From positions 23,935,692-23,999,691 of the forward strand of contig NC_081544.1 in the NCBI RefSeq assembly GCF_901000735.1: a stretch of 64,000 nucleotides of DNA, read 5' to 3'. Within the stretch, counting starts at the first letter, position 1. Every line of letters begins with the position of its first letter. Source of the stretch: Corylus avellana. Taxonomy: Eukaryota > Streptophyta > Magnoliopsida > Fagales > Betulaceae. Below the pieces are notes generated by a model. That model was not told where the DNA came from. It was given only the letters and a program-made list of their open reading frames with translations, and made no database searches. Of this stretch, positions 1 through 11,195 are shown piece by piece. The translations under genes were made by a program, and so were the position numbers.

Positions 1-1265
1 TAATTTTAATTTTTTATGTTTTATGTTTATTTTAATTACGGTAGTATATTAAATGGATCTTGCCCTAGGGTTATACAGGGTTTTACGTATTAGTTTATTT
101 AAGCTTACTAATATTCGGGTGTGGGGCGATCGTTGGCTCCCAACCCCGGTTTCTTTCACTATGCAATCCTGCCATATCCCGGACAAGAATGCACGGGTTG
201 TGGACCTCATCGATCAAGACACGAAACGGTGGAAATCTTCTCACATCGAGAACATTTTCACAAAAGAGGAAGCCCGTATTATTTGTGACATTCCCTTGAG
301 TCCGCTTGAGCAAATGGAAAAATTAAGATGGAGATGTACGACTAATGGTGTTTTTTCTATCTGTAGTGCGTACCATATGGAGATGGATATACAAGCTTCA
401 TATCGCAACGAGGGATCTTGTCCAAGCACAAATGAAGGGGTGTGGAAAGCGTTGTGGAAGCTTAATAATTCTAAACGATGTCAAGGTGTTCTTGTGGAAA
501 GCTTGCAGTAACCTTCTCCCTACAATAGCAAATTTATTTCGCATGGGGGTAGTTAAAGACAAGTTATGCCCTATATGCGAAACAGATGAGGAGACTGTGG
601 AACATATACTTTGGAGTCTGGAGTTGCCCTTCAGCAAAAGACGTATGGGGATGTGGCACAAGGAAGATGCAAAAAGGAGCCTGTGTGGGAAAGGAGTTCA
701 TGCAAATCTTCGAGGAGCTGTTGGACAGATGGGAAATAGACGACATGGAGCTGTTTACCATAGTAGCTTGGAAGATTTGGTTTCACCAAAATGTCATGGT
801 ACATGGGGACGTCTTTTCTCATCCACAGCAATTGATCCGTGAGGCTAGGGACTCTCTTGGCGACTTTCAACGCCAGAACTCAAGGGAGGGTGCAGAGATG
901 GTACGCCCTCAACCAAGACAAATGAACCATTGGCAGATGCCACCCCACAACACGATAAAGATAAACTAGGACGCAGGGGTGGACAAAAAAAATGGTCACA
1001 CTAGTTTGGGGATGTTAGCTCGCGATAGTGGAGGGTGGTGGTAGCCCGAAGCATCACTCTGCGCAGCATTATGGATCCAGTTATGGCCAAAGCATATGCA
1101 GCGCTCTATGGAATGATTTTCAGTCAGGAGATGGGTTTTATAGATGTCATTTTTTAAGGAGATGCGTTGCAAATAGTGAACGTGGTTAACTCGACTACGG
1201 AGAATAATAGTTGCTATGGACATTTTGTGGAAGGGATCCAAACAGGTCTTTCTAATTTTTAGTCT

Positions 1266-1434
1266 NNNNNNNNNNNNNNNNNNNNNNNNNNNNNNNNNNN
1301 NNNNNNNNNNNNNNNNNNNNNNNNNNNNNNNNNNNNNNNNNNNNNNNNNNNNNNNNNNNNNNNNNNNNNNNNNNNNNNNNNNNNNNNNNNNNNNNNNNNN
1401 NNNNNNNNNNNNNNNNNNNNNNNNNNNNNNNNNN
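1266..1434. other. Assembly gap
   Basis: This is a run of 169 N inside the LINE, just 5' of a near-perfect tandem duplication. Any protein read through it is meaningless. Confidence 0.99.
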
Positions 1435-1440
1435 TAAAAC

Positions 1441-1619
1441 TTGGATGGGTGAAATCCAACCAAGTATCTATGGTATTGTTAGTAAGGAGGTTTCTCTCCC
1501 TACTTTGTGATCTTTATAATCTTAAACTTGGATAGTTGGATGGGTGAAATCCAAACAAGTATCTATGGTATTGTTAGAAGGAGGTTTCTCTCCCTACTTT
1601 GTGATCTTTATAATCTTTT
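1441..1619. repeat. Direct tandem duplication of LINE 3' UTR, two copies
   Basis: Two nearly identical copies start at 1441 and 1536 (period 95 bp), each about 83 bp, beginning TTGGATGGGTGAAATCCAA and ending TTTATAATCTT. They differ at only two or three positions. The first copy begins 6 bp after the N gap. This may be a real duplication in the LINE tail or a gap-closure artefact. Confidence 0.85.
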
Positions 1620-1668
1620 CACTCTTATCAATGATTATTGAATTTCTTTAAAAATAAAAATAAAAAAA

Positions 1669-2106
1669 GCTTATTGATTCTATTGAATTGTATTAAGTAA
1701 TTTTTGATGAATAATATGATTGACATGGATTTGTCGTTCTCTTCCCCCTAAATTTCTCTCTCCCAGAGCGCGCGTCTATCTCTTCCTTTTTCTGGCTTTT
1801 CTGCTTCTCTTCTTTCTTCTTCAAGCTCTCTTCTTAACACTTGTTGTCCAGCATCACAATAATGTTCCCCTTAAGCTATCAACAAATTGACAATATCCCA
1901 AGGATAAAAATGACCCTAAATATTTTTCAATAACACAAAAATACTTCTCCAAAAAATATATATATAATAATTAATTAATTAATTTTTCTTTAATAAAAAA
2001 AAAAAAATTCCACTCCCTAGTTTTTTTTTTTTTTTTAAATCCACTTTGGAAAATAAATTCCAAATATGCTTTAAAACATCAGCTCTATTTCAACCGCCAA
2101 CCCTTT
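1669..2106. other. Intergenic, low complexity
   Basis: AT-rich DNA with CT-rich patches (1740-1840) and A/T homopolymers around 1950-2040. No coding sequence or recognisable element is seen. Confidence 0.6.
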
Positions 2107-2300
2107 TTAACCCCAGCCCTCCTTCATCCTCAGGGACACTTTTGCAGGACCCTCAAAACCCCGCCCCACAAAAATCTATTAAACTTTTGCACCAAGGATC
2201 TAATGACTTTCTTTGAAAGAATAAAGACATTAGACCAATAGATCTGAATCAATATTCTACTTTTAGAATCATGTACACTTGTATATAATTCCTTTGGCAT
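2107..2300 (-). mobile_element. LINE reverse-transcriptase scrap
   Basis: Read on the minus strand, this gives IQIYWSNVFILSKKV followed by FNRFLWGG. It is the conserved stretch after the RT core of plant LINEs (usually YWas.fiLPkkVi and FLWgg). Only about 60 codons survive and neither end is defined. It is separate from the LINE at the left edge and in the opposite orientation. Confidence 0.6.
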
Positions 2301-2352
2301 CTCTTTGTAATGCATCAATGTAATTTTTTTTACTGGAAATACATATTATTTA

Positions 2353-2365
2353 TGGTATCAGAGCC
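2353..2365 (+). other. Retrotransposon primer-binding site (tRNA-iMet)
   Basis: TGGTATCAGAGCC is complementary to the 3' end of plant initiator-methionine tRNA, the standard priming site of copia elements. The gag-like reading frame begins a few codons later. Confidence 0.8.
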
Positions 2366-2782
2366 GGCCAATTCAAGGCTAACACCATCTATTCAAATGT
2401 TTTCTTCTCCTGCTCTTTCTTTACCAAGCATTACACACTTTAAATCCCTCAAATTGAATGAATTGGTTTTCCCAATTCCTTCCTCTTCTTAATTAAGAGC
2501 CACGAGCTCAATGGGCATTATTGACGGCACTGTGCCATGCCCTGAGAAACAGGTATATAACTTTGCATTGTATACTTGTAAACCCTAGAACACTGGTTCT
2601 AATTTCAACAAAAACGAAACAGCAACCATTTTGTCAACGTTCAAAAGGTAACTCTTTTCTCCAAAAATACTTCATCTGGTGATTCTAACCATCCAATATT
2701 ATTGCAAGATCTTCGTGTTAGATTTGAAGGAAATAAGGACATCTAGCTCTTGACTATTTTCAGATGATGAATTTCTCATACC

Positions 2783-3990
2783 AGATGTCAATGCAGGCGG
2801 TTAAAAACCGTCCATCAACCGCTAACCGCCTAACCGCTATAACCGCCTAGCGGTTAGCGGTTATTGGGTTTACTAACCGTAACCGCCTTTTTATATAATA
2901 TATTTTTATAATTATAATTATAAAAATATTTATACATATAACATAATCACTTGATCCTTAAATCACAACTTTTTAAAAAAATAATTAAATCACAATTTGA
3001 GTATTAATATATTATCACTATAATTTATATGATTATATCATATAATCACTTGATCCTTAAATCACAATTTTTTTTTTAAATAATTAAATCACAATTTGAG
3101 TATTAATATATTATTACTATAATTTATATGATTATATCACATGATCAATTGATTATTAAATCATTTGATTATATAATAACAAATTATACATATATAATAT
3201 GACATAACTCATAAGTATACCAATTCATACTAATACAACAATTAAATATCTAGAGACTTATTTTCAATGTATGTTATAAACTTATAAGTCTATATATGTT
3301 ATAAGTCTATATAAGTCTACATATGCATATGAATAATATAAATGTATAATATCAATACTTAATCATATGATTCAATGACAATTCAAATACTTTATTCAAA
3401 ACTTCAAGTGAATCATATTATTAATGTACAATGATGATATGATTCGTATAATATCAAATTTAGTAATTGACATTGGATTAAACAATGACCAATGTGTTAC
3501 TTATAAGCACAATTTAAGTATTAATGTATTATCATTATATGTTGTGACAGTTGTCTGAATTATGAACTTTTTTTTATATATTGTGTTGAATTTTTTTTAA
3601 AAAAAAAGTTAACCGATTATGATTTAATATTTAAGGAAATTTTTTTAAAGTATAAGTAAATGTAAATTTTGGGTCAAATATTTTTGATTTTTCAATATGG
3701 GCTCTTTTTATAGCAATTGGGCCCAATAAGACACTAAAAATACCCCAAAAAAAAAAAAGGTAAAAAAAAAGGCCCAAAAACGCCCCCCCAAAAAAAAAAA
3801 AAAGCCCAATTTTGAAAAAGCGGTTAGCGGGTGGTTATCTATTTCACTAACCGCTAACCGGCGGTTAACCATTAACCGTTACCCACTAGGCGGTTAGCGG
3901 TTGCGATTAGTGAAGTCTACTAACCGCTAAGGCGGTTACTGTTAGCGGTTATTGCCAATAACCGCTAACCGTAACCGCCTTGACACCCTT
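2783..3990. mobile_element. Non-autonomous hAT-like DNA transposon with GCGGTTA arrays
   Basis: The ends are inverted: AGATGTCAATGC at the left, and AGGGTGTCAAGG on the complement of the right end. GGTGTCAA near a terminus is common in plant hAT elements. Both subterminal zones (2797-2887 and 3819-3980) are packed with GCGGTTA/TAACCGC in both orientations, about twenty copies by eye. This is the usual look of transposase-binding arrays. The AT-rich interior has no coding capacity. I could not define an 8-bp target duplication, so the superfamily call is an inference. Confidence 0.65.
2943..3140. repeat. Tandem duplication inside the hAT-like element
   Basis: Two copies of about 99 bp start at 2943 and 3042, each with ATAATCACTTGATCCTTAAA and TAATTAAATCACAATTTGAG. 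A weaker third relative is visible near 3508-3540. Confidence 0.8.
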
Positions 3991-4225
3991 AGACGACACC
4001 CTCCTACTCAGCTGGCTGCTATGGTAGCCAAAACAAACTCTCAAATCTAGAATTCTGAATTCCCAAGAGCAACCATGATATGTTGACAATGGTGCCAACA
4101 ACCACATCACAGCTGCTCTCGGAAATAAGGACACAATTATCATGTTGGTTATATATTTACAAATCTCAATCCTTGTAATGAGTTTGTTATTATATCCAGA
4201 AAACATGTACAAATTACATTCGATC

Positions 4226-4665
4226 TACCTTAGTCTAGTAGTGGTTTGTTAGGTTAGAATAAAATTGTAATCGTATGTTTTTCCCTGCACTTTAGTTTGT
4301 TATTTGATGTTAAATTTTATCACAAAATGACCAAATGAGAAGATTGTTAGGTTTTAGAAATTGAAGCTATTGACTGTTCAAACATTTTGTTACTAAATAT
4401 TTGAGGACAAATTAAGAGCACGAGGACCCATAATTGAACCAAAAGAAAGCAAGTAATATGAGCCATAATGATTTCGGAAAGAGAAATGTTACACATACTC
4501 TTAAGTGTTGAATGCAGCAATAAAAATCATCATTAAATACTACATGTACTTTCATTTTTTATTTCATCCAATGATGATTTTCACAGCCACATCAAACGGT
4601 GAGGACTTGAGAGCTCCAAAGCCATGGCAGTCATAATTGAAGCAAGCTCCCAATAGCCAAAATTT
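4226..4665. other. Intergenic / 3' flank of the U-box gene
   Basis: AT-rich. It probably holds the 3' UTR of the minus-strand U-box gene in its upper part (about 4450-4665). No other feature is seen. Confidence 0.5.
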
Positions 4666-7600
4666 TCAGCCATGTAGTCCTGGAAGAAGAGATGTCGAGG
4701 ATCTTGAATAGCGTTCAAGGAGGGCCAAGACTTTGGCAGCCTTCCTCCCAACATGGCCATTCTCATGAACAGCCCTGCCAGTCAGACCAACAAGAAGTAA
4801 TCTGGCCGCTGATCCATAGTGCTCAACCATTTCTTTTGACACAAAAACTTTCTCCAAGAGTCCCAAAGCCTCCTCCTTCAACGAATCTGTTCCCCACGTC
4901 AAAGTCTCTAATATTGGTTTTATGGCATCAGCCTCATGCAAGACATTGGCCCCTCTCTGAGGAGACCCTACCAAAAGAGTGGAAAGTGTCTGAATTGCTT
5001 CATAAGCAGTAGCATGAACCTCTCCATGTAAGAGCTTTACCAAGTCAGGCAAAGCATTTGCCTCCAATAGACAGAATGTAGAAGCCACGCTACAGATACC
5101 ACCGTGTGCTAAGCATAAAGGAGCACGTGACGGCCGGAAGCACCAGCAACTAACCGATTTGGAGACAACAGTGAGCTTCAGGCTGCTCGTTGAAAGATTA
5201 CCAATGAGTGCTGCTGCTCTCGCCTTTGCTGGTACTGAACCAATCCTGAGAAAGTTTACAAGTAAAGGGTACGCTCCTCCTTCAACCAAAATACGCTGCG
5301 ACTCGAGATTTGTGGGATCTGAGAACCTGAAGAGTGCACTTAGAGCATTTTCTTTTGCTTCCATGGTCCCATTTCGTAAAATGTTTAAAATTGCATCAAT
5401 TCCATTCAGTTCAGTCAACTTCATGGTGAGTGCTCTCTCTGATTTTGGTAGGTTGGCTAATAAACCAGCAGCAGCCATCTGTACATCACCCTTTTCATCA
5501 TTCTCAAGAAACCCCACCAAGGCCTCCAGCCTTCTTGGCTTGAGAAGGTACTCCACAACCCCTTGTGGCTCATGCTGCGAGAATAGGAAGAGCAAACTGA
5601 TAGCAATCTCCCTGATTTCGGAGTCAGAATCATCAAGAAGCGGAAGCACTAGCGATACACCATTAGCAGTGAGAACCGCCTTCTTAACCAACCATGCTTC
5701 AAACCTGCAAAGACCAAGAAGTGCATGCAAGGCAGGCCTCCGGACATTATGGCCTGAGTTAGGTTTCTGTTGCAAAGCTAACAAATTGGTGATGATCGGT
5801 TCTAACTCTAGTTGGGCCCCTTCTTCGTCAACAAAGAATTTAATTCCATAATCTTCAGAAGAAAGTTTCTCAAGGATTTCAGAGCATTTCGCAACAGTAA
5901 ATGAGTGCACTTGGGGAGAGAACATTAGTTTCAGAACAAGTGGAACTCCACCAGCAGCAGCAATGAGCTCTTTATTGGCATGGCAACCTGATAATTTAAC
6001 CAGAGCTGATAAGGATAAGTCTCTGGAATCAACATTCCCAGATACCATCTCAAGCAAAGGAGGTATAACCCCTTCCTCGCCAAGGAGCTTCAAGTTCAAA
6101 TCAACTAACTCCATATTAACAATTGTTCTCACCATTGATATCCTTGAAGACTCTGGCCCTGAAAAAATTAAAATCATCAAATTAGATGACTAACCTTGCA
6201 TTCAAAGGATTACAGTCAATCAGGCAAAGCAGCTTTATTGTGAAGACTGCTGAATAGAACACAGAAAATCTCGTATAGAGAATGACACAATGGTCAAACC
6301 ATTTATCTATAGATACAAAGAATAAGACAAGAAGTGGCATATCCGGATGTTTCATGATAATGAAATCAATCAACAGTGTCAGGCGTAGGATTTCAAACCA
6401 GACATTTTCTATATCATAATTGTGCAGTGCCTTCTTACTCGTATACCAGGACATGGAATGGTGCTTGATGCTATGGGAGTTATGAAACAATGTTGTGAGG
6501 ATTGATTACCACTAAATGCATTGAGAACGATGAATAATATTGCAAGGATTATGTGGTAATCTGCTGATTCTAATGACACATTCTCTGTTATTTCTTTACA
6601 CAACTAATTGAATTGTCACAAGAAAGAATCACAAACCCTTTTTTTTTATAGTCAACAACGAATAACTTGACATTACAAAGCTCTTTCTCTTTGATAAAGT
6701 AACAAAATGTTAAAATATTAATTATATGATGAAATTTATCAATTCCTATTAGCTTTAGCTTTTGAGATAAGTGGTGACATAACATAGTATCGGAATAAAA
6801 GTCTTGAGTTTGAACTTTGTCTTCAAAATTCACTTTCCATTGCAATTAAATATTTCACGTGAGCCCTCACTTATTGAGGGGGAGTTTGAACCCACACGTG
6901 AGGATGAGTGTTAGAATATTAATTAAATGATAAATTTACATTTTCCTATTAGTTTAAACTTTTGGGATAAGTAGCGATTTAACACAAACAATGAAATGTT
7001 ATCTCTAAGCCTAAAGGAAATAGATCCTCTTACCTTGGATTATGCGATCAATAAGTGGTTTATACCAACCAGACTTAGCAGCACGAGAAATGTTCTCCTC
7101 ATCTATCTCAAATAGCTTCATCATGATTCTTTCTGCAGTCTCAGCTGACTCCATCAGAGGACCCTTTAACAGGGTAACAAGGAAAAGAATTGCACTGCAT
7201 TGCTGAGAGAGTTTCCTGCAAACAGACACGTTCCAACCAGATCTCTCTTGCAACAACTCATATAGCAATTCAACTGCAGCCTTTGAAGTGCTTGAGTCAC
7301 GTCCCAAGCAACGGATAATGTGATCCCATCCCTCAGATTCGATCACTCTTTCCTATGAATTTGATCCAATTGTTCAATTTAGAATGAGTTGAAGTATTTT
7401 TGTAATTCGCTTTTTCCGTGTCTTGTTTTTAAAATTAAGCAGTATTTCATGACAAGGGTAAAATAACAACAAATTTGACTTGCACAGGATCAAAAATCTA
7501 TGCAGTACCACATCTGATTTAGTCCAGTTGGTACGAAATTCAAATTTTTTTCACTTGACATATGTAACACAGAATGAGAGTTAATAAAACTCAAAAAGAA

Positions 7601-9411
7601 GTATATCATAGATCCAAAGCTAGCAAATTCACATTAATATTCATTAACCAAACACTAAGAGTTGTCGGAAATATACTATTAACAGTGCATACAAGCTGTA
7701 AAGAAAACTTTACTCACATATAGAGATTCTATCCATAAATGTTGTACAAATTTTTTGCTACGTGAATTAATAGAAGGCATTGGATATAGAACTCATCTAG
7801 ATTTTTTTTTTTTTAACATGTCTGCACAAGGGAGGAAAAGAGGGGAGCGGAATTCAAACTAATGACTTCTGCTACATGAGGCGTGGTCTCCAGCCAATTG
7901 AGCTACTCATTGGGGACATAACTCATCTAGATTTGGAAAACTAGACTGCATGCTCTACTCAATAACAAAAAAATAAAAAAGACAATAAAAAATGAAAGTA
8001 ATCAAGAGCACTCTTTTCTATTGCCCTAGATGATTGATTGGTCGAACATTGGAAAATTTGAATCTTAACAGTGATTTTTTTTTAAAACCTCTTCTTACCT
8101 CTTTGTGCACTATGAAATACTTATTTCCCTTTTTTGTTTGTATGTTTCCTTTTCAATTCACTAGATTTATGAAAGTACCTTATTTCTTGCATGCCCTTCT
8201 ACAATATCCTTCAATGTAATTAAAATCTTTCTCTTCACATCTTTGTTGCGTGAACGCTCTAGGATAGAGATAATCATATCAGTGAGCCCTCCAATGGAAA
8301 TCCAGTCCTTGTTAATAGAATTATCTCTCATGAGACCCTGCATTTGGCTCAGGGCCTCTTCCACAGAAGAGTCCACACCTGACAACAACTTTGCATTGGA
8401 AGATCGTATATTGAGGCAGTAATTAAGTTCTCGCCACTCCTCTATTGATTGTCTCAGTGGAAGGTTAGACCTTAGAGAAGTATCTTCAAGAACCTCACCT
8501 GTTTCAGGGTCAGTTCTGGCCCCACTGTCCAACCAAGCTTCAATGGCAGCTCGCTCACATGTAGTACCAGTGCAAAGGCTGACAGGATCAACCATCACAT
8601 TTCCGCAGATACGACAAAGAAAAGAATTAAGTGGTTGGATATACTCTTCCTTCTCATCATATCGCTCTATGACCTGAACCCTTTGGAGATATTGCTTCTT
8701 GACTTCTTCGTAATCCCTTGCAGCATCAGCTCGAGAGAGCAGCTCAATAATCTGCTCCAAGAAGAGAACTTCAGCCCTTTCTTTCCGGTTGGCAGCTTCT
8801 TCTTTTTCCCTTCTGAAGCTCGCTAGCTCTTTGCTTATCTCAGAGGGCTCAACAGGCACCCCAACTGCCCTCGCTATTTCTTCGAGCATGTCATTTGCAA
8901 AACCCTGGTCATGTTTCTGGTCCCTAAGACCTTGGTTTAACTTGTCAACAATTTGGAGCCGAGAATTGGAAGCCTCAAATTCCACTCTTTGCATCTCATT
9001 ATGTAACCTACTCACCTGATCAGATATCCTAGATAGAACTTCTGTATTTGCAAGGGATAATGCAGCCAAAGACCTTCCAATATCCCTTGTGACGTCTTGT
9101 ACCTCCTTGACAATGTAGCGGCACTTGACCAGCAAGTAGAAGCGGGCTCGGTTTTTATACTTATCAACCAAATTATTAGCCTTTTTAACATCTGCTTCAA
9201 GAGATTCCAGAGCAAGCCTCGCAGCTTGAGAATCATTTAATTCTTGAAGCTGCAATTCCTTTAGGACTGGTTCAATGTCAAACAAGTGCTTTGACAGGAC
9301 CTTGAAACTCTCCTTCTCAATGAGAACATCCTTTGCCGCATGAGCTGTTTTGATGACCTGGTTTGTTAGTACGGCTAAGATGGTGCCTACAGGTATAAGC
9401 TCCATAGCCAT
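4666..9411 (-). CDS. PUB44: U-box/ARM-repeat E3 ubiquitin ligase, PUB43/PUB44-like
   Basis: Predicted exons are 9411-8179, 7352-7034 and 6158-4666. The joins use GT-AG sites with phases 0 and 1 and give 1014 aa, close to the usual length of the family. The N-terminal helical domain (about 1-250) is followed by the U-box at about 260-335 (FLCRICGNVMVDPVSL, then CERAAIEAWL). ARM-type leucine-rich helices run to the C-terminus. U-box proteins transfer ubiquitin from an E2 to substrates. The Arabidopsis relatives SAUL1/PUB44 and PUB43 act in senescence and plasma-membrane-linked immunity. The start at 9411 (MAMELIPVG) matches the family N-terminus. The final exon includes the CWCFRPSRAPLC insert that I recall from family members. 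No disruption is seen. Assignment to PUB44 rather than PUB43 is uncertain. Confidence 0.9.
6708..6984. mobile_element. Very small TRIM-like element in U-box intron 2
   Basis: Two direct terminal repeats of about 77 bp lie at 6708-6784 and 6909-6984. Each starts TGTTARAATATTAATT and ends TTTAACA or CATAACA. After the first comes TAGTATCGGAA, a decayed TGGTATCAGAG-type primer site. Before the second is TGAGGGGGAG (6876-6885), resembling a polypurine tract, and GAGGATGAG adjoining the repeat. The flanks CAAAA and CAAAC may be a target duplication with one change. There is no coding capacity. A related copy lies near 59.2-59.3 kb. Confidence 0.6.
7805..7919 (-). mobile_element. tRNA-derived SINE with target-site duplication, U-box intron 1
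   Basis: On the minus strand the head reads GAGTAGCTCAATTGGCTGG (A-box type) and later TAGTTTGAATTCC (B-box type). It ends in an A-run (T-run 7802-7814 on the plus strand). It is flanked by the 15-bp direct repeat AACTCATCTAGATTT at 7790-7804 and 7920-7934, the mark of LINE-assisted insertion. Length is about 115 bp. Relatives lie at 11495-11573 and 17757-17840. Confidence 0.8.
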
Positions 9412-10508
9412 ATTGTAAGTCTATGCCAGATCCTCCATCAAAACTGAAGAATGTAACTTGCGTCCATGGCCTCAAAGTTGAAGATCAGTTCCCACGGTAC
9501 ATATCCTTCCCCTTCAAGTAACTTCCTCCATCTCGTCCCTCCTCCTGAGCATCAGAACTATTCCTTGTTTACCTATTCAACTATAAAAAATAAATAAATA
9601 AAAAGACCTAGAAGAAGCCTTGACTCAGAAAAGGGGGAAAGAAATTAAAGGAAAAAGAAGAAGGAAAGAACGAAAACGAATATCAATTTAACAACACCAA
9701 TAGAGCTAGATGCCATTCTTTGAAAACCAAAATACATAAATTATGTGCAACTTATGAACTGAGAACATTGTCAATCGGTAAGAAAAGTTCCAGTAGTGTT
9801 CTCACATATTGGGGCAAAATTCAGGAGGAAATGATGATAGTTTCCAGAAAACCCAATTTTTTTTTAAAAAAAAAAATCAAATTCATGCACCCAGCAAGCT
9901 GGACATAAACCTCCACAAACCTATTTCCCTGGAAACTTTAGGGGAAGAGAGTTACCATCAACCCCTTTATAATATTCGCATAACAAGTTACAATAACAAA
10001 ATTTAAAATTTAAAAACCACACAACTCAAGGAAGGGCTAAGTGAAAAATTAAAAGAAAAAACCCAATGGCCAAATAAAGCACACTGTATTCCCTCCTTTC
10101 AAATTAAATATGTACAAAAAAGAACATAGCGAGTCAACTAGATGACATAACTAGACCTTTCAGATTTCAAATAAAACGTAACTATAGGAAAATCATAATG
10201 CTCCGTTTGGTTCATGAGAAAGGGTCTAATAGAATTCAGAAGAAATTAAAGTGTTATAAAGTCCATAATCAATCCAACCATTTTGGCTTTTGAACCTTCC
10301 ATTTCCAAGAAACAAAAACAACACGAGAACTGGATTTTCAATTCTTTCCCTCAGGTTTCTCGGCTGGCAAACAGAGCGTAATCTTCACCAATATTACTTA
10401 AAAGAAAAACCCAACAAAGTCCACACTTAACTATCTTCAATTCCTTCCTAGAAAGGAACATGAGAAAGCGAAAAAAAAAAAAGTCAAAACGTGGGTGAGA
10501 AAATTTAC
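9412..10508 (-). other. 5' UTR intron of the U-box gene (predicted)
   Basis: On the minus strand a donor AG|GTAAAT lies at 10508 and an acceptor TATAG| at 9581. This leaves a short 5' UTR exon (9412-9580) next to the start codon. No coding sequence is seen in the intron. The prediction rests on splice dinucleotides and the known frequency of 5' UTR introns in this family. Confidence 0.5.
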
Positions 10509-10522
10509 CTCTTCAAGGCGTT

Positions 10523-10570
10523 TCAAATCCTCGTTTCTTTGTATCTCTGCCACTTTGGAATTGAAACCAT
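10523..10570 (-). CDS. Upstream ORF (15 codons) in U-box gene leader
   Basis: An ATG at 10570 opens a 15-codon frame (MVSIPKWQRYKETRI) that stops at 10523, inside the predicted first leader exon and before the 5' UTR intron. If transcribed it would be a candidate translational brake on the U-box protein. Conservation is unknown. Confidence 0.35.
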   Translation of the reverse strand: MVSIPKWQRYKETRI

Positions 10571-10676
10571 GGCTCCAGAGGTAGCTGCCGACCTTAGTAT
10601 AATATGGATGTTGTGTTGTGTACGGAGGGAGACGACTTGATCAAGTCAAGGCTCTAACGGGAAACCCCCAGACGAA

Positions 10677-10684
10677 TATATATA
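10677..10684 (-). promoter_or_regulatory. TATA box of the U-box gene (candidate)
   Basis: TATATATA lies about 30 bp upstream of a plausible start near 10650, ahead of the predicted leader exon. Confidence 0.45.
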
Positions 10685-11195
10685 CATAGAAGAGCCTGTA
10701 ATTGTGCCTACTATTTTTACGCACGCGGTGTGGAAAAAGAAAATGAGAAGAGTGTGTAGGGATGTTTCTGAGAAATTGTCATGCAGAGGGCCAGCCTATC
10801 AGAAAATTCTTCTTTTTTTTTTTCATTCTCAGGTCTTCTCCGGCAAAATGTTTTGCTGGCAGAGACAGTTGATTTGACCGTTAGCTTTTCTCTGTTTCAA
10901 GTTTATTTTGGTTTTTTTTTTTTTTTTTTTTTTTTTTCTCGGCTACTGTAAAGCTAGGATTACGGGATCGAAATTACGTAAGCACAGAACAGAAGGATAT
11001 ATATTTATTTCACTCCTTTTTAAATACTCCTTCATTCGTTGTAAAATATTTTGGAGTTCTGTTTTTCATTTTGTCAAATTTAATATCCGAATTTATGAAG
11101 GTTTTGAATATAAGACTTCATTTTATTTCTTTCTCGAATAAATAACAAAACTGATATAAAAATATTATTATATCTTTCCCTTTAAACAAATTTAT

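Larger units (their letters stand above)
1..1668 (+). mobile_element. LINE (non-LTR retrotransposon), decayed 3' part
   Basis: Coding remnants of a plant L1-type LINE lie in three frames. First comes the post-RT linker (VWGDRWLPTP type, about 53-510). Next is the zf-RVT-like region with a CPICETDEETVEHILW motif (about 470-610). After this a segment runs to about 970, and an RNase H-like start (DAGVDKK, then ARDSGG) is seen at about 963-1045, with GDALQIVNVVNS near 1160. In-frame stops and frame changes show it is dead. The 3' UTR ends in a TCACTCTTATCAATGA-type sequence and an A-rich tail at about 1650-1668. The element runs off the left edge and is split by the assembly gap. Family identification is from established plant LINE domain order. 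Confidence 0.85.
2340..4225 (+). mobile_element. Ty1/copia retrotransposon remnant, interrupted
   Basis: A primer-binding site matching the initiator-Met tRNA (TGGTATCAGAGCC) lies at 2353-2365. It is followed by a copia gag start: HFKSLKLNE, then after a frame change SMGIIDGTVPCPEK, at about 2430-2560. A second piece at about 3995-4160 reads PPTQLAAMVAKTN and then YVDNGANNHIT. The latter is the protease active-site region, with the usual DSGA changed to DNGA. Between the pieces sits a separate 1.2-kb DNA transposon. Neither LTR is clearly bounded and the zinc-knuckle part of gag is missing, so the copy is dead. Confidence 0.75.

Noticed and set aside
1216..1463. Open frames running through the N gap
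   Set aside because: They consist mainly of unknown residues and are an artefact of the gap.
5159..5851. 230-codon plus-strand frame opposite the U-box exon 3
   Set aside because: It is antisense to a well-supported ARM-repeat exon and has no domain of its own.
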